Source: Rhodococcus erythropolis NBRC 15567 (GTDB taxonomy: Bacteria > Actinomycetota > Actinomycetes > Mycobacteriales > Mycobacteriaceae). From it: a stretch of 64,000 nucleotides of DNA. Of the stretch, positions 43,698 to 52,760 are shown in pieces. Numbering within the stretch: position 1 is the stretch's first letter; every line of letters begins with the position of its first letter. Location of the stretch: positions 1-64,000 of the forward strand of contig NZ_BCRM01000006.1 in NCBI RefSeq assembly GCF_001552595.1, written 5' to 3'. Below the pieces are notes generated by a model. It made no database searches, was not told the DNA's origin, and saw only the letters and a list, made by a program, of their open reading frames with translations. Both the position numbers and the translations under genes were made by a program.

Positions 43698-45230
43698 TCA
43701 GTTAACACAGCGGGGACCGTTGGAGGCTGCATCGATCGGGGGACCGGGCGGTGCGGGGGTGGGGCTGGTCTCGGTGGTGCTCGCCGATTCAGTCGTGGTC
43801 GCTGCGCCTTCGGACGGAGATACCGCGTCCGCGGACTGCGGCCCGGAGTAGTCCTCGGCAATGACAACCCGAACCTTGCCCGAGGACAATGACGAATCCG
43901 CCTTGACCGTCAGACCGCCGAGTGCCTCGGCCACCGCGAGTGCAGCGTCGTCGTCCGCGGACTTTGCGAACACCGTCGATTCGGAGACGTCGGAGCCGGT
44001 GTTGTTGCCGACCTGTCCCTGCTTGTACCCGAGGGCACTCAATGCCTCGGAAACCCCGCTGGCCAACCCCGCGACGTCACTGGCATTAGCGACGTCGACC
44101 GTGATCGAGGATGCATTCACGGTGGTCGGTGCCTCGGAGGTCTCCTCCGAGTCCTCGCTGTCGGCGCCGACCAATCCGGCGATGTACTTCTTGACGGCCT
44201 TGGGATCGACCTTGACGATGGACTCGCCGTAATCGGTCATGCCGTTGATGTCGAGAACGGGAATGGTCTCGAATTGCACCTTTCCGCCGGCCAGATTCTG
44301 CAACTGCTTGGCGAATTCGATGATGTCCCAGTCGTCGTCGATGACGACGGAACGCTGAACGGCCGAGGTCAACTGACTGAGCTTGCCCGGGTCACTGAGG
44401 GTTTTTGCGCTGAGTACCTTACTGACGAGGGACGCCATGAACACCTGCTGGCGCACGATCCGGTCCAGGTCGCCGCGAGGAAGGTCGTGTCGTTGTCGCA
44501 CGAAGCTCAGCGCGTCGGCGCCGTCGAGTGTCTGTTTCCCGGCTGCGAAGTTGGCTCCGGACATCGGTTCGTCGACTGGCGCGTTGAGGCAGACGTCGAC
44601 TCCGCCCACTGCGTTGGTCAGCAGGACGAATCCGAGTAGACCGACTTCGGCGTAGTGATCGACGGTGATGCCGGTCAGATTTCCTACCGCTCCGATGAGC
44701 GCGGTCCGGCCGGCTTCCGTCGACTTCTTGTCTGCGTCGCTGTCGGACGACCCGTTGTTGACCAACTTCAGTCGCTCGGTTTCCTTGGTGGCACCGAACG
44801 CGGCGTTGATCTTCGACATACCGATACCGGGGACGTTGACGTACGCGTCTCGGGGAATCGAGATCGCGGTTGCCGAACTTCCGTCGTTGGGGACGCGGAT
44901 CAAGATGATGGTGTCGGTGTTGGACGCAACTTCCTCACCAGCGCGCAACGAGTCGAGCTCGCTTTGTGAAAGCGGGTTGCCGTGTGCGTCGGTGCGACTG
45001 TCGGTTCCCACCATCAGAATGTCGATGGCTCCGTCCTTGCCCCCACCGAGGCCGAGTCCGCTTGCAGTGGCAAGGCTGTTTCTCAACGAGTCCACACCTC
45101 GCCATGCGAACCCGGTGACCAGCAGTACGAGCACGGAGAGCACCGCGACCGCTATGCGAGCCGGGCTCGTCTTGGTCCGAATCGGCGCAGGTCGTGGACG
45201 CGCGCGGCGCTGCGGTTGCTGGTGGGACAC
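43698..45230 (-). CDS. LytR-CpsA-Psr (LCP) family cell-wall ligase with LytR_C domain
   Basis: A 510-residue LCP protein. A short basic N-terminus and one membrane helix (about 25-45) put the domain outside the membrane. LCP motifs: LMVGTDSRTD, TAISIPRDAYVNVPG, KINAAFG, and ALSFVRQRHDLPRGDLDRIVRQQ with its arginines. These bind polyprenyl pyrophosphate. A LytR_C domain (about 370-460) and a Thr/Ser/Pro-rich tail follow. In mycobacteria such enzymes attach arabinogalactan to peptidoglycan. Divergent from rmlD, which makes the rhamnose of that linker. GTG start. Confidence 0.92.
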   Translation of the reverse strand: MSHQQPQRRARPRPAPIRTKTSPARIAVAVLSVLVLLVTGFAWRGVDSLRNSLATASGLGLGGGKDGAIDILMVGTDSRTDAHGNPLSQSELDSLRAGEEVASNTDTIILIRVPNDGSSATAISIPRDAYVNVPGIGMSKINAAFGATKETERLKLVNNGSSDSDADKKSTEAGRTALIGAVGNLTGITVDHYAEVGLLGFVLLTNAVGGVDVCLNAPVDEPMSGANFAAGKQTLDGADALSFVRQRHDLPRGDLDRIVRQQVFMASLVSKVLSAKTLSDPGKLSQLTSAVQRSVVIDDDWDIIEFAKQLQNLAGGKVQFETIPVLDINGMTDYGESIVKVDPKAVKKYIAGLVGADSEDSEETSEAPTTVNASSITVDVANASDVAGLASGVSEALSALGYKQGQVGNNTGSDVSESTVFAKSADDDAALAVAEALGGLTVKADSSLSSGKVRVVIAEDYSGPQSADAVSPSEGAATTTESASTTETSPTPAPPGPPIDAASNGPRCVN

Positions 45231-45236
45231 CCCTTC

Positions 45237-45242
45237 AGGTTA
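45237..45242 (-). promoter_or_regulatory. -10 element TAACCT for the LCP gene
   Basis: TAACCT ends 6 bases before GTG 45230. The GAAGGG between could act as a weak ribosome-binding site but is directly against the start codon. Confidence 0.4.
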
Positions 45243-45296
45243 CTGGTCCGATGCTCGGCCGCGGGTACCTCGACGCGGCGTGCCAGACTCAACCAT

Positions 45297-46136
45297 GTGA
45301 CGAATATCCTGCTCACCGGTGCCCGAGGGCAGCTCGGAACACGTATCGATGCTCTCGCAACGTCGGCGGGTCACACTGTGACGGCCGTCGGTTCCCGCGA
45401 GCTCGACATCACAGACAGCCGCGCGGTCGACGACTTCGTCTCGCCCGATTCGGTGCTGATCAACTGCGCTGCGTACACGGCGGTCGACGCCGCCGAGACC
45501 GACCAGGAGGGAGCGAGGGCGGTCAACGAGATCGGACCGCTGAATCTCGCGCGAGCGTGTGCGCGGGAGAGTTCGCGGTTGATCCACGTTTCGACGGACT
45601 ACGTCTTTCCGGGTGACGCGAGCACTCCATACGACGTCGATGCACCGACCGGTCCCGCGACGGTCTACGGCCGAACCAAGCTGGACGGCGAGATCGCAGT
45701 ACGAGAGTCGGGCGCCGACGTGGCCGTTGTCCGTACCGCGTGGGTGTATTCGGGTGTCGGTACGGATTTTGTCGCCACGATGCGCAGGCTCGAAGCCGAA
45801 CGAGAATTCGTGAACGTCGTGGACGACCAGATCGGGTCACCCACGTACAGCGTCGATCTGGCCGGCGGCATCGTCGAACTCGCGCTGCGGGACTTCACGG
45901 GTGCGTCGACGTTCCACCTGACCAACGGCGGGCAAGCCAGTTGGTACGAGTTGGCGCGAGCGGTGTTCGAGGAGATCGGAGCAGACCCGGCGCGGGTGCG
46001 CCCGTGCAGCAGCGCGGACTTCGTGCGCCCTGCGCCCCGCCCGGCATATTCGGTTTTGTCCGAGCGCGCGTGGGTTACCGCGGGAATGACGCCGCTGCGT
46101 CCGTGGCGAGAGGCTCTGCACGCCGCTCTGGCGTGA
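45297..46136 (+). CDS. rmlD: dTDP-4-dehydrorhamnose reductase
   Basis: A 279-residue short-chain dehydrogenase. It reduces dTDP-4-keto-L-rhamnose to dTDP-L-rhamnose, the donor for the arabinogalactan linker. NILLTGARGQLGTR binds NADPH, HVSTDYVFPGD and YGRTKLDGE hold the S/T-Y-K triad, and RTAWVYSG and DQIGSPTYSVDLA follow. GTG at 45297 begins exactly at the Rossmann strand. CAGACT 7 bases upstream may be a weak -10. In-frame sequence before it lies under the LCP gene. Confidence 0.94.
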   Translation: MTNILLTGARGQLGTRIDALATSAGHTVTAVGSRELDITDSRAVDDFVSPDSVLINCAAYTAVDAAETDQEGARAVNEIGPLNLARACARESSRLIHVSTDYVFPGDASTPYDVDAPTGPATVYGRTKLDGEIAVRESGADVAVVRTAWVYSGVGTDFVATMRRLEAEREFVNVVDDQIGSPTYSVDLAGGIVELALRDFTGASTFHLTNGGQASWYELARAVFEEIGADPARVRPCSSADFVRPAPRPAYSVLSERAWVTAGMTPLRPWREALHAALA

Positions 46137-46166
46137 GCATTGTTCGGGGCAGTGCCCGTGGGCGGC

Positions 46167-46172
46167 TAGGCT
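46167..46172 (+). promoter_or_regulatory. -10 element TAGGCT for wbbL (leaderless)
   Basis: TAGGCT ends 7 bases before GTG 46180. No ribosome-binding site is seen. Confidence 0.5.
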
Positions 46173-46179
46173 GACCGGC

Positions 46180-47094
46180 GTGAGTCCCAAGCTGGCCGTG
46201 GTAACGGTGACGTACTCCCCAGGCGAGCATCTCGAGAATTTCTTGAGCACGCTCGCCGCGGCGACGACAGAAAAACCCCAGGTCATCATGGCCGACAACG
46301 GGTCGACCGATGGTGCGCCGGAGGCGGCGGATGCCAAGTACGAGCATGTTCGTCTGCTTCGTACAGGGGGAAACATCGGCTACGGCGGAGCGATAAATCG
46401 GGCTGTGGCGGAGATCGATTCGTCGATCGAATTTGTCGTGATTTCCAATCCTGACGTCCAATGGGCACCCGGTTCACTCGACGAATTGGTCGCTGCGGCA
46501 AATCGGTGGCCAAGGGCCGGTGCACTGGGGCCGAAGGTCCTCGAACCGGACGGCAGCGTCTATCCGTCGGCACGAACGGTGCCCGACATCACCTCGGGCG
46601 TCGGGCACGCGTTGCTCGGCACCGTGTGGCCGAAGAACCCGTGGACTGCCCGTTACCGTCAGGAGAACGAGGCCGTCACCGAGCGCTCCGTCGGTTGGCT
46701 TTCCGGGTCGTGCCTGTTGGTCCGACGTGATGCCTTCGACACCATCTCCGGGTTCGACTCGCGATACTTCATGTACATGGAGGACGTCGATTTCGGTGAT
46801 CGCCTCGGAAAAGCCGGGTGGCTCAACGTCTTTGTTCCCTCCGCTGTCGTGACCCATGCCAAAGGCCATGCGGCAGGCCGGCATCCGGAACTGATGCTGC
46901 CCGCCCATCATCGCAGCGCATACCAGTTCCAAGCTGATCGTCATCCGCACTGGTGGCAGGCTCCGCTACGACTTGCCTTGCTCGGTGGCCTGGCCGTGCG
47001 GTCCAAGATCGCCGTAGCTTCTGCTGTTCGCGAGCGCGCTCGCACCGACGACTCGACCGACAACCCATCAGTTTCGAACCACGGGGGAAAATGA
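46180..47094 (+). CDS. wbbL: GT2 rhamnosyltransferase (decaprenyl-PP-GlcNAc rhamnosyltransferase)
   Basis: A 304-residue GT2 glycosyltransferase. It adds rhamnose from dTDP-rhamnose to decaprenyl-diphospho-GlcNAc, forming the linker between peptidoglycan and arabinogalactan. VVTVTYSPGEHLENFL starts the fold; ADNGSTDGAPE, GNIGYGGAINRAV and ISNPDVQW (metal/nucleotide site) follow, then GSCLLVRRDAFDTISGFDSRYFMYMEDVDF. Cytoplasmic. The stop overlaps the manC start (TGATG). Order rmlD-wbbL-manC is as in mycobacteria. Confidence 0.92.
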   Translation: MSPKLAVVTVTYSPGEHLENFLSTLAAATTEKPQVIMADNGSTDGAPEAADAKYEHVRLLRTGGNIGYGGAINRAVAEIDSSIEFVVISNPDVQWAPGSLDELVAAANRWPRAGALGPKVLEPDGSVYPSARTVPDITSGVGHALLGTVWPKNPWTARYRQENEAVTERSVGWLSGSCLLVRRDAFDTISGFDSRYFMYMEDVDFGDRLGKAGWLNVFVPSAVVTHAKGHAAGRHPELMLPAHHRSAYQFQADRHPHWWQAPLRLALLGGLAVRSKIAVASAVRERARTDDSTDNPSVSNHGGK

Positions 47095-48173
47095 TGTCCG
47101 ATCCGAATCCGACCGACGCCGTAATCCTGGTAGGCGGCAAGGGCACTCGGCTGCGGCCGTTGACGCTGTCGGCGCCCAAGCCGATGCTTCCGACCGCCGG
47201 CCTTCCGTTCCTGACGCATCTGCTTGCCAGGATCGAGGCTGCCGGTATCAAGCACGTGGTGCTCGGAACATCTTTCAAGGCAGAGGTATTCGAGGACTAC
47301 TTCGGCGACGGCTCCAAGATGGGGCTCGAGATCGACTACGTCTTCGAGACCGAGCCGCTGGGCACCGGTGGCGGAATCCGCAACGTACTCCCGAAGTTGC
47401 GCGGCGACAACGTCATGGTGTTCAACGGTGACGTGCTCGGTGGCACCGACCTGAACGCCATTCTCGAGACCCACGAGAAGACGGACGCCGACGTGACCCT
47501 TCACCTGGTTCGTGTGGGAGACCCGCGTGCATTCGGTTGTGTTCCGACCGACGAGGACGGACGAGTCTCGGCATTCCTGGAGAAGACCCAGGATCCGCCG
47601 ACGGATCAGATCAACGCCGGCTGCTACGTCTTCAAGCGCGAGATCATCGAACAGATCCCGGAGGGACGGCCGGTATCGGTCGAGCGCGAGGTGTTCCCGA
47701 ATCTCCTGGCCGAGGGCAAGCGGGTGTTCGGCCACGTCGACTCGTCGTACTGGCGTGACATGGGAACCCCCGAGGACTTCGTTCGCGGTTCCGCCGACCT
47801 GGTGCGAGGCATCGCGCCTTCGCCGGCTCTCGAAGGTCCGCGCGGTGAGTCGCTCGTTCACCCCGGGGCGGGAATTGCGCCTGGCGCCGTCCTGATCGGC
47901 GGCACGGTTGTCGGCCGTGGCGCAGAAGTCGGCGCAGGTGCGCGCCTCGACGGTGCGATTCTCTTCGACGGCGCCGTTGTGGAAGCCGGCGCGGTGGTCG
48001 AACGATCGATCCTCGGATTCGGCGTCCGTATCGGACCACGAGCACTGGTCCGCGACGCCGTCATCGGAGACGGCGCGGACATCGGTGCGCGGTGCGAATT
48101 GTTGCGCGGTGCGCGCGTGTGGCCGGGGGTGACGCTGCCGGACGGTGGCGTGCGCTTCAGCACAGATGTGTGA
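47094..48173 (+). CDS. manC: mannose-1-phosphate guanylyltransferase
   Basis: A 359-residue nucleotidyltransferase that makes GDP-mannose for LAM, PIMs and glycoproteins. The signature is ILVGGKGTRLRPLT; GTGGGIRNVLP and VFNGDVLGGTDL follow. The C-terminal half is a left-handed beta-helix of hexapeptide repeats (GAGIAPGAVLIGGTVVGRGAEVGAG...). ATG 47094 gives a better spacing to GGGGG than ATG 47091. The same enzyme is Rv3264c, named manB in some annotations. ManA and Pmm, which supply mannose-1-phosphate, are encoded 6-10 kb away. Confidence 0.9.
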   Translation: MSDPNPTDAVILVGGKGTRLRPLTLSAPKPMLPTAGLPFLTHLLARIEAAGIKHVVLGTSFKAEVFEDYFGDGSKMGLEIDYVFETEPLGTGGGIRNVLPKLRGDNVMVFNGDVLGGTDLNAILETHEKTDADVTLHLVRVGDPRAFGCVPTDEDGRVSAFLEKTQDPPTDQINAGCYVFKREIIEQIPEGRPVSVEREVFPNLLAEGKRVFGHVDSSYWRDMGTPEDFVRGSADLVRGIAPSPALEGPRGESLVHPGAGIAPGAVLIGGTVVGRGAEVGAGARLDGAILFDGAVVEAGAVVERSILGFGVRIGPRALVRDAVIGDGADIGARCELLRGARVWPGVTLPDGGVRFSTDV

Positions 48174-48205
48174 TCGTTAGCTGACCTACTGGAATACTGG
48201 CGGGT

Positions 48206-48976
48206 ATGACTTCTCTTCCGAGCCGTTACGTTGCCCTCGGTGACTCGTTCACCGAGGGCGTCGGCGACGCCGACGAACGATTCCCCAACGGTCTGCGCGG
48301 GTGGGCAGACCGAGTGGCCGAGCAGCTGGCGGTGAACAACCCCGAGTTCCGCTACGCCAACCTGGCGATTCGTGGTCGCCTACTCGGACCGATCATCGAC
48401 GAGCAGTTGGAACCCGCTCTGGCGTTGAAGCCCGATCTGGTGACCATCTACGCCGGCGGAAACGACATGATGCGTCCGAAGCTCGACATCGACGCGATGG
48501 TCGCCCGCTACGATTCGGCAATCGGCCAGCTCACTGCTTCCGGTGCGCAGGTTCTCATGTTCACCGCATACGACACCGGATGGTCCGCCTTCTTCGGCAA
48601 GCTCCGCGGACGCCTGGCGATTTACAACGAGCTTGTTCGCGAGGTAGCGGACCGCCACGGCGCGACCCTCGTCGACTTCTGGCGATTCTCCGAATATCAG
48701 GACCTACGGATGTGGGACTGGGATCGCCTCCACATGTCGCCCGCCGGGCACGAGAACATGGCGACGCGGGTGCTCGACGTACTGGGCGTCGAACACGGAT
48801 TGATCGCGCCCGACCTCGGGCCTGCGCCGGTTCTCACGAAAGCGGAAACTCGTCGCGAGGATCGTCAATGGGCGCGAGAGTTCTTGGTGCCATGGGTAGC
48901 TCGGCGCGTGAAGGGAACATCTTCGGGCGACGGCGTGAGCGCCAAGCAACCCGAGCTGTCTCCGATTCAGTCCTGA
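48206..48976 (+). CDS. SGNH/GDSL hydrolase
   Basis: A 256-residue SGNH-fold esterase. Block I is ALGDSFTEG (nucleophile Ser14), block II has the LAIRG glycine, block III is GGNDMM, and block V is DWDRLHMSPAGH with the catalytic Asp-His. No signal peptide, so it is probably cytosolic. Substrate unknown; acyl esters of sugars are common. Its 3' end overlaps the converging Nudix gene by 10 bases. Confidence 0.87.
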   Translation: MTSLPSRYVALGDSFTEGVGDADERFPNGLRGWADRVAEQLAVNNPEFRYANLAIRGRLLGPIIDEQLEPALALKPDLVTIYAGGNDMMRPKLDIDAMVARYDSAIGQLTASGAQVLMFTAYDTGWSAFFGKLRGRLAIYNELVREVADRHGATLVDFWRFSEYQDLRMWDWDRLHMSPAGHENMATRVLDVLGVEHGLIAPDLGPAPVLTKAETRREDRQWAREFLVPWVARRVKGTSSGDGVSAKQPELSPIQS

Positions 48977-49527
48977 TTCTTGCGCTGATGGGCGAGCGCT
49001 ACCAGGTGGTCGATGGTCTCGCGTTCGGCAGTCGGCGGTAGCGCGTCCACCGGCCACCACCGGAGGTCGGTGGACTCCGCGCTGCGGACGATATGTGAAT
49101 TGTCCGGCGCCACAACAAGAAACCGTAGATCGAGATGTCTGGTCGGGACCCCGAGTGAGCACGTGATCGGATGTGTGTGGGCGGAGAGTAGGTCCGCGTC
49201 TATCCGAACGTCGTGAATTCCGGACTCCTCACGAGCCTCCCGCAATGCCGCATCGACTACCGTCTCGTCGTCGGGCTCGCAGTGACCTCCGAGCTGAATC
49301 CACCTGCCCACCTTGGGATGCAGGGTCAGTAGGACGTGGCAGCCACTCTCGTCGAGAACCAGAGACGACGCGGTGATGTGTCCCGGGGCATGGCGACGAA
49401 GGCAGCCGTCCGGAGCCGAATCGAGGAACGCGAGCATCGTGTGCCGCAGTGACTCGTCCGCTTCGGAGGACGTCGACCAGCCCTCCAGGACGCCCTTGGC
49501 GGAGGCGTGCAGCGATTCGGCTGACAT
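48967..49527 (-). CDS. Nudix hydrolase
   Basis: A 186-residue Nudix protein. The Nudix box GHCEPDDETVVDAALREAREESGI matches GX5EX7REUXEEXGU and binds the Mg2+ used to hydrolyse a nucleoside diphosphate derivative. An N-terminal extension of about 45 residues precedes the fold. Three bases separate it from fbiB upstream, so it is probably the last gene of the fbiA-fbiB operon. Substrate unknown. Confidence 0.88.
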   Translation of the reverse strand: MSAESLHASAKGVLEGWSTSSEADESLRHTMLAFLDSAPDGCLRRHAPGHITASSLVLDESGCHVLLTLHPKVGRWIQLGGHCEPDDETVVDAALREAREESGIHDVRIDADLLSAHTHPITCSLGVPTRHLDLRFLVVAPDNSHIVRSAESTDLRWWPVDALPPTAERETIDHLVALAHQRKNQD

Positions 49528-49530
49528 GAC

Positions 49531-50916
49531 CTACAGCTCCACCAACGCGTCCCCGGGGGCGGAGACCGTGCGCGGAGTCAGTGGTTCGAGGGGGTACCCG
49601 ATTGCGACTGCGCCGAGTGGCTGCCAATCGGCCGGGAGATCGAGTTGTTCGCGTACGAGGTCGGCGGCGAAGATCGTCGATCCGATCCAGCAGCTTCCCA
49701 CGCCGCGTGTGGCCAGCGAGACCAGCAGTCCCTGCACTGCCGCGCCGGCAGCGACGGTGAACATCGTGGACTCCGCCGCGGTACGTCGGGCATCCGGATA
49801 ACTGTGTGCGCCGTCGGGCACGCAGAAGGGAATGACGACCTCGGGGGCATCGAACAGGATGTTTCCGCGGGCAACCCGCGCGTCGACGGATTCGTCGCTA
49901 CGACCGTCCGCACGCAGATCGGCGGCCCACTTCTCACGCATCTGCTCGAGGAGCGACGTGCGGACCGACTCGGTCCGCAGCCACACGAATCGAACAGGCC
50001 TCGTGTGGTGGGGTGCTGGAGCGGTGAGTGCCTCGGCGATCGAGCTGCGAATGATCTCCGCGTCGACGGGATCACCTGCGAACTGCCGAACCGACCGACG
50101 CAACAGCAGCGCCTGGCCGCGGCCCATCGCCGTAGCCTCCTCGGTTCCCAGCCAGAACAGATCGTCCGGGCCGCGACGGATCAGATCCTGGCCACTCGAA
50201 CCGTCGTCCTCGAATCGGAGTCCTCGCACGACGGCGACGGGAACGCCGCCGAGCTTGCCCTTGACCAGATCGCCCGCAGCGGCGATCTCGTCCGCGATCG
50301 CGATCTCGGTGACGATCAGATCGTTGCCCTGACTGTCCTGTGCCCCGAGGTAGCCGTGCAGGACCGGAATGCCGGAGGAACCGATCGCGGCATCGGTCTG
50401 CCCGTTGCGCCACGCACGACCCATCGTGTCGGTCACGACGACGGCGACGGACTTGCCCGTGCTCTCGAGAATTCGGGCACGCAGCCCCGCTGCGCTCGCA
50501 TCGGGATCCACGGGGAGCAGGGCCAGTTCGGCACCGTCGACGTTGGAGCCGTCGATGCCCGATGCGGCCTGCACGATGCCGAGTTTGTTCTCGGTGATCA
50601 GAGTGCGGCCCTTGCGGGCCACGACGCGGACGGCTTCCTGATCCACCAGGAGGCGTCGTGCTGCGTCGCGCTCTTCCGGATCGGTCGGCGAGGAAACGAT
50701 GCGACCCTCGACTTTTGAGAAGACCTTGCTCGTGACAACAACGACGTCGCCGTTCTCGAGCCACGGTGTCGCGTCGACGACAGCGGCGGCCAAGTCGTCT
50801 CCGGGTCGGAACTCGGGAAGGCCGAGCGCGGGAATGACTTCGATTGCGGCGCCGGGGGAGTGATCCCCGGGGGAGTGATTTCTGTCGCGGCTTGCTTCGG
50901 TTCCGGGCTCGGTCAC
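49531..50916 (-). CDS. fbiB: F420 biosynthesis bifunctional protein FbiB
   Basis: A 461-residue fusion. Residues about 24-265 are the F420-0:gamma-L-glutamate ligase ([17 protein letters not shown] ... [24 protein letters not shown]), which adds glutamates to the deazaflavin. Residues about 270-461 are a nitroreductase-like FMN domain ([15 protein letters not shown] ... [12 protein letters not shown]) that reduces dehydro-F420-0. The Asn-rich N-terminal stretch ([14 protein letters not shown]) contains a duplicated SPGDH. ATGA overlap with fbiA. Confidence 0.94.
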   Translation of the reverse strand: MTEPGTEASRDRNHSPGDHSPGAAIEVIPALGLPEFRPGDDLAAAVVDATPWLENGDVVVVTSKVFSKVEGRIVSSPTDPEERDAARRLLVDQEAVRVVARKGRTLITENKLGIVQAASGIDGSNVDGAELALLPVDPDASAAGLRARILESTGKSVAVVVTDTMGRAWRNGQTDAAIGSSGIPVLHGYLGAQDSQGNDLIVTEIAIADEIAAAGDLVKGKLGGVPVAVVRGLRFEDDGSSGQDLIRRGPDDLFWLGTEEATAMGRGQALLLRRSVRQFAGDPVDAEIIRSSIAEALTAPAPHHTRPVRFVWLRTESVRTSLLEQMREKWAADLRADGRSDESVDARVARGNILFDAPEVVIPFCVPDGAHSYPDARRTAAESTMFTVAAGAAVQGLLVSLATRGVGSCWIGSTIFAADLVREQLDLPADWQPLGAVAIGYPLEPLTPRTVSAPGDALVEL

Positions 50917-51905
50917 AGTTCGACTCCGGCGATTTCGAAAGCCGTTCGAACCATTTTTGCGGTCTCTTCGGGGGACGTCATCAAAAGTGGGATGCTTCGC
51001 ACGTCCACCCCGTCGATGTCGGCCGTGTCACCTTCGTCGACGAGCCAGCCGTCGAGAATGCCGTTGATCGAGCGAGCTCCGTAGTGGCGACCGATCGCCT
51101 CGGAAGTCGTCTCGACCCCGATCACTTCGAGGCACTCGTCAGCCATGCCGCGCAACGGTTTTCCACCGATGACGGGGGAGAGGCCGACAACCTTGGCCGC
51201 GGTGGTCCGCAGGGCTCCGCGAATGCCGGGCACCGCGAGGATCGCGCCGACGCTCACGACGGGATTGGACGGTGCGATCAGCACGATGTCGGCACCGTCG
51301 ATCGCCTCGACCACCCCTGGCGCGGGCTTGGCCTGCTCGGCGCCGACGTGAGCGAAGCTGTGAGTTTCCACCTGTGCTCGATGGCGTACCCACCACTCCT
51401 GGAAATGAATCGCCTTCTGCTCACCGTCTTCCGGATCGGTGATCACAACGTGTGTTTCGCTGCGATCGTCGCTCACGGGAAGCAGTGCGACACCCGGATT
51501 CCAGCGATTGCACAACGCTTCGGTGATCGCGGACAACGGATATCCCGTGCGGAGCATCTGGCTGCGAATCAAATGCGTTGCGATATCGCGATCTCCGAGG
51601 CCGAACCAGTCCGGCTTCGCTCCGTATGCCGCGAGTTCTTCTTTCGCATTCCAGGTTTCGCCGGCGTGCCCCCACCCGCGTTCGGTGTCGATACCGCCGC
51701 CGAGTGTGTACATACAAGTGTCCAGATCGGGGCAGATGCGCAGACCGTGCATCCAGACGTCGTCTCCGACGTTGACGACGGCCGTGATGCGATGTGGGCC
51801 TTCGTATTTCTCGAGGGATTCACCACCGGCGATTCCGAGCGCATTTTGCACACCTTGAAGGAAACGGGCCCCGCCGACGCCGCCAACCAATACAGTCACG
51901 TTCAC
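50913..51905 (-). CDS. fbiA: F420 biosynthesis transferase FbiA
   Basis: A 330-residue CofD/FbiA enzyme. It joins Fo to the phosphoenolpyruvyl (or phospholactyl) group to give dehydro-F420-0 or F420-0. The N-terminus [16 protein letters not shown] binds [24 protein letters not shown] and [11 protein letters not shown] form the Fo site; [18 protein letters not shown] follows. GTG 51905 matches the family N-terminus and has TAGGCT 8 bases upstream; an in-frame opening to 51965 is not supported. Divergent from whiB2. Confidence 0.93.
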   Translation of the reverse strand: MNVTVLVGGVGGARFLQGVQNALGIAGGESLEKYEGPHRITAVVNVGDDVWMHGLRICPDLDTCMYTLGGGIDTERGWGHAGETWNAKEELAAYGAKPDWFGLGDRDIATHLIRSQMLRTGYPLSAITEALCNRWNPGVALLPVSDDRSETHVVITDPEDGEQKAIHFQEWWVRHRAQVETHSFAHVGAEQAKPAPGVVEAIDGADIVLIAPSNPVVSVGAILAVPGIRGALRTTAAKVVGLSPVIGGKPLRGMADECLEVIGVETTSEAIGRHYGARSINGILDGWLVDEGDTADIDGVDVRSIPLLMTSPEETAKMVRTAFEIAGVEL

Positions 51906-51913
51906 GACAACAG

Positions 51914-51919
51914 AGCCTA
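51914..51919 (-). promoter_or_regulatory. -10 element TAGGCT for fbiA (leaderless)
   Basis: On the minus strand TAGGCT ends 8 bases before the GTG at 51905. Confidence 0.45.
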
Positions 51920-52003
51920 GGCGGTCGGCGCGTCGTCGTGTCTGGCGGGCAGAAGGTCCCGTCAATTGGGGGCCGGAATACTAATGGATTCATCTCGTTT
52001 AGC

Positions 52004-52034
52004 TTGACCGCGACACGCTGGACGTGTGTAATCT
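52004..52034 (+). promoter_or_regulatory. possible whiB2 promoter in the 266-base fbiA-whiB2 gap
   Basis: TTGACC (52004-52009) and TAATCT (52029-52034) are 19 bases apart, longer than ideal. This would give a leader of about 130 bases before whiB2 at 52172. The gap (51906-52171) holds no gene. A GACAC pentamer, the core of WhiA sites in Streptomyces, lies between the hexamers, which is only suggestive. Confidence 0.35.
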
Positions 52035-52171
52035 CAAATGTGTCATTCCAACCGCTACTTGTGAGTTCACTTGCAGCGGGGCCGGTTTCGAACACAGTTT
52101 CGAACGGTCGACGGGGTGGGGTTGAAGATGGAGTGAAAATTCTGCGCTATTACAGGTGAGGAGGCGGAACG

Positions 52172-52564
52172 ATGCCCAATGAAAATGTCGAGATCAGTTC
52201 TCTCGCAATGACAGTAAGCGACGAACCGCAGACCGATTCCCGAGCAGGCGCAGCAGAAGGTGCCTGCAGCAGTGAGTTCGACGGTATGAGTACTCGGCCA
52301 GTGCTGAGTCTCGTCACCGGCTTCGAAGAATTGTTCGACACCATCGAGGATCAGTGGCAGGAGCGTGCTCTCTGCGCGCAGACCGATCCCGAAGCGTTCT
52401 TCCCTGAAAAGGGTGGATCGACGAGGGAAGCAAAACGGATCTGCCTCGGTTGTGAAGTTCGTGACGAGTGCCTCGAGTACGCGCTCGCGAACGACGAACG
52501 GTTCGGAATCTGGGGAGGGTTGTCCGAGCGCGAGCGTCGGCGACTCAAGCGGGGGATCATCTGA
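52172..52564 (+). CDS. whiB2: WhiB-family iron-sulphur regulator WhiB2 (WhmD-like)
   Basis: A 130-residue Wbl protein. Four cysteines (C68, C91, C94, C100 in ALCAQ ... RICLGCEVRDEC) bind a [4Fe-4S] cluster; GIWGG and RRRLKRG form the C-terminal turn and DNA-contact tail. WhiB2 is essential for septation in mycobacteria. ATG 52172 is supported by GAGGAGG 7 bases upstream. The first 50 residues are a poorly conserved extension relative to the 89-residue mycobacterial form, so later starts (for example Met39) may also be used. Confidence 0.92.
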   Translation: MPNENVEISSLAMTVSDEPQTDSRAGAAEGACSSEFDGMSTRPVLSLVTGFEELFDTIEDQWQERALCAQTDPEAFFPEKGGSTREAKRICLGCEVRDECLEYALANDERFGIWGGLSERERRRLKRGII

Positions 52565-52621
52565 TCTGCTGCTGAATCGGTTCTGTCAGCGTCGGGGCTG
52601 ACGGGCGGTCTTCGAAAGTCT

Positions 52622-52646
52622 GACCTGCAACGGGGAATTGCAGGTC
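52622..52646 (+). terminator. whiB2 terminator hairpin
   Basis: GACCTGCAA and TTGCAGGTC are perfect 9-base arms around a 7-base loop, 57 bases after the whiB2 stop. A T-rich stretch (GTTTTGTTCTTC) follows about 10 bases later. It lies between convergent genes. Confidence 0.7.
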
Positions 52647-52720
52647 AAGCAACGACTGTTTTGTTCTTCGTGTGGATTTACTTCTTCGTGTGACATCAGT
52701 TTTTTCGTCTGACGGTGCGT

Positions 52721-52760
52721 CAGTCCTCGTCGGGCAGTATCAGTCCTCGTCGGGCAGTGT
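52721..52760. repeat. 20-bp tandem duplication spanning a stop codon
   Basis: CAGTCCTCGTCGGGCAGTAT (52721-52740) is followed head to tail by a copy differing at one position (52741-52760). The second copy encodes the last residues LPDED and stop of the zincin-like gene on the minus strand; the first copy is the duplicated remnant just past the stop. Confidence 0.85.
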
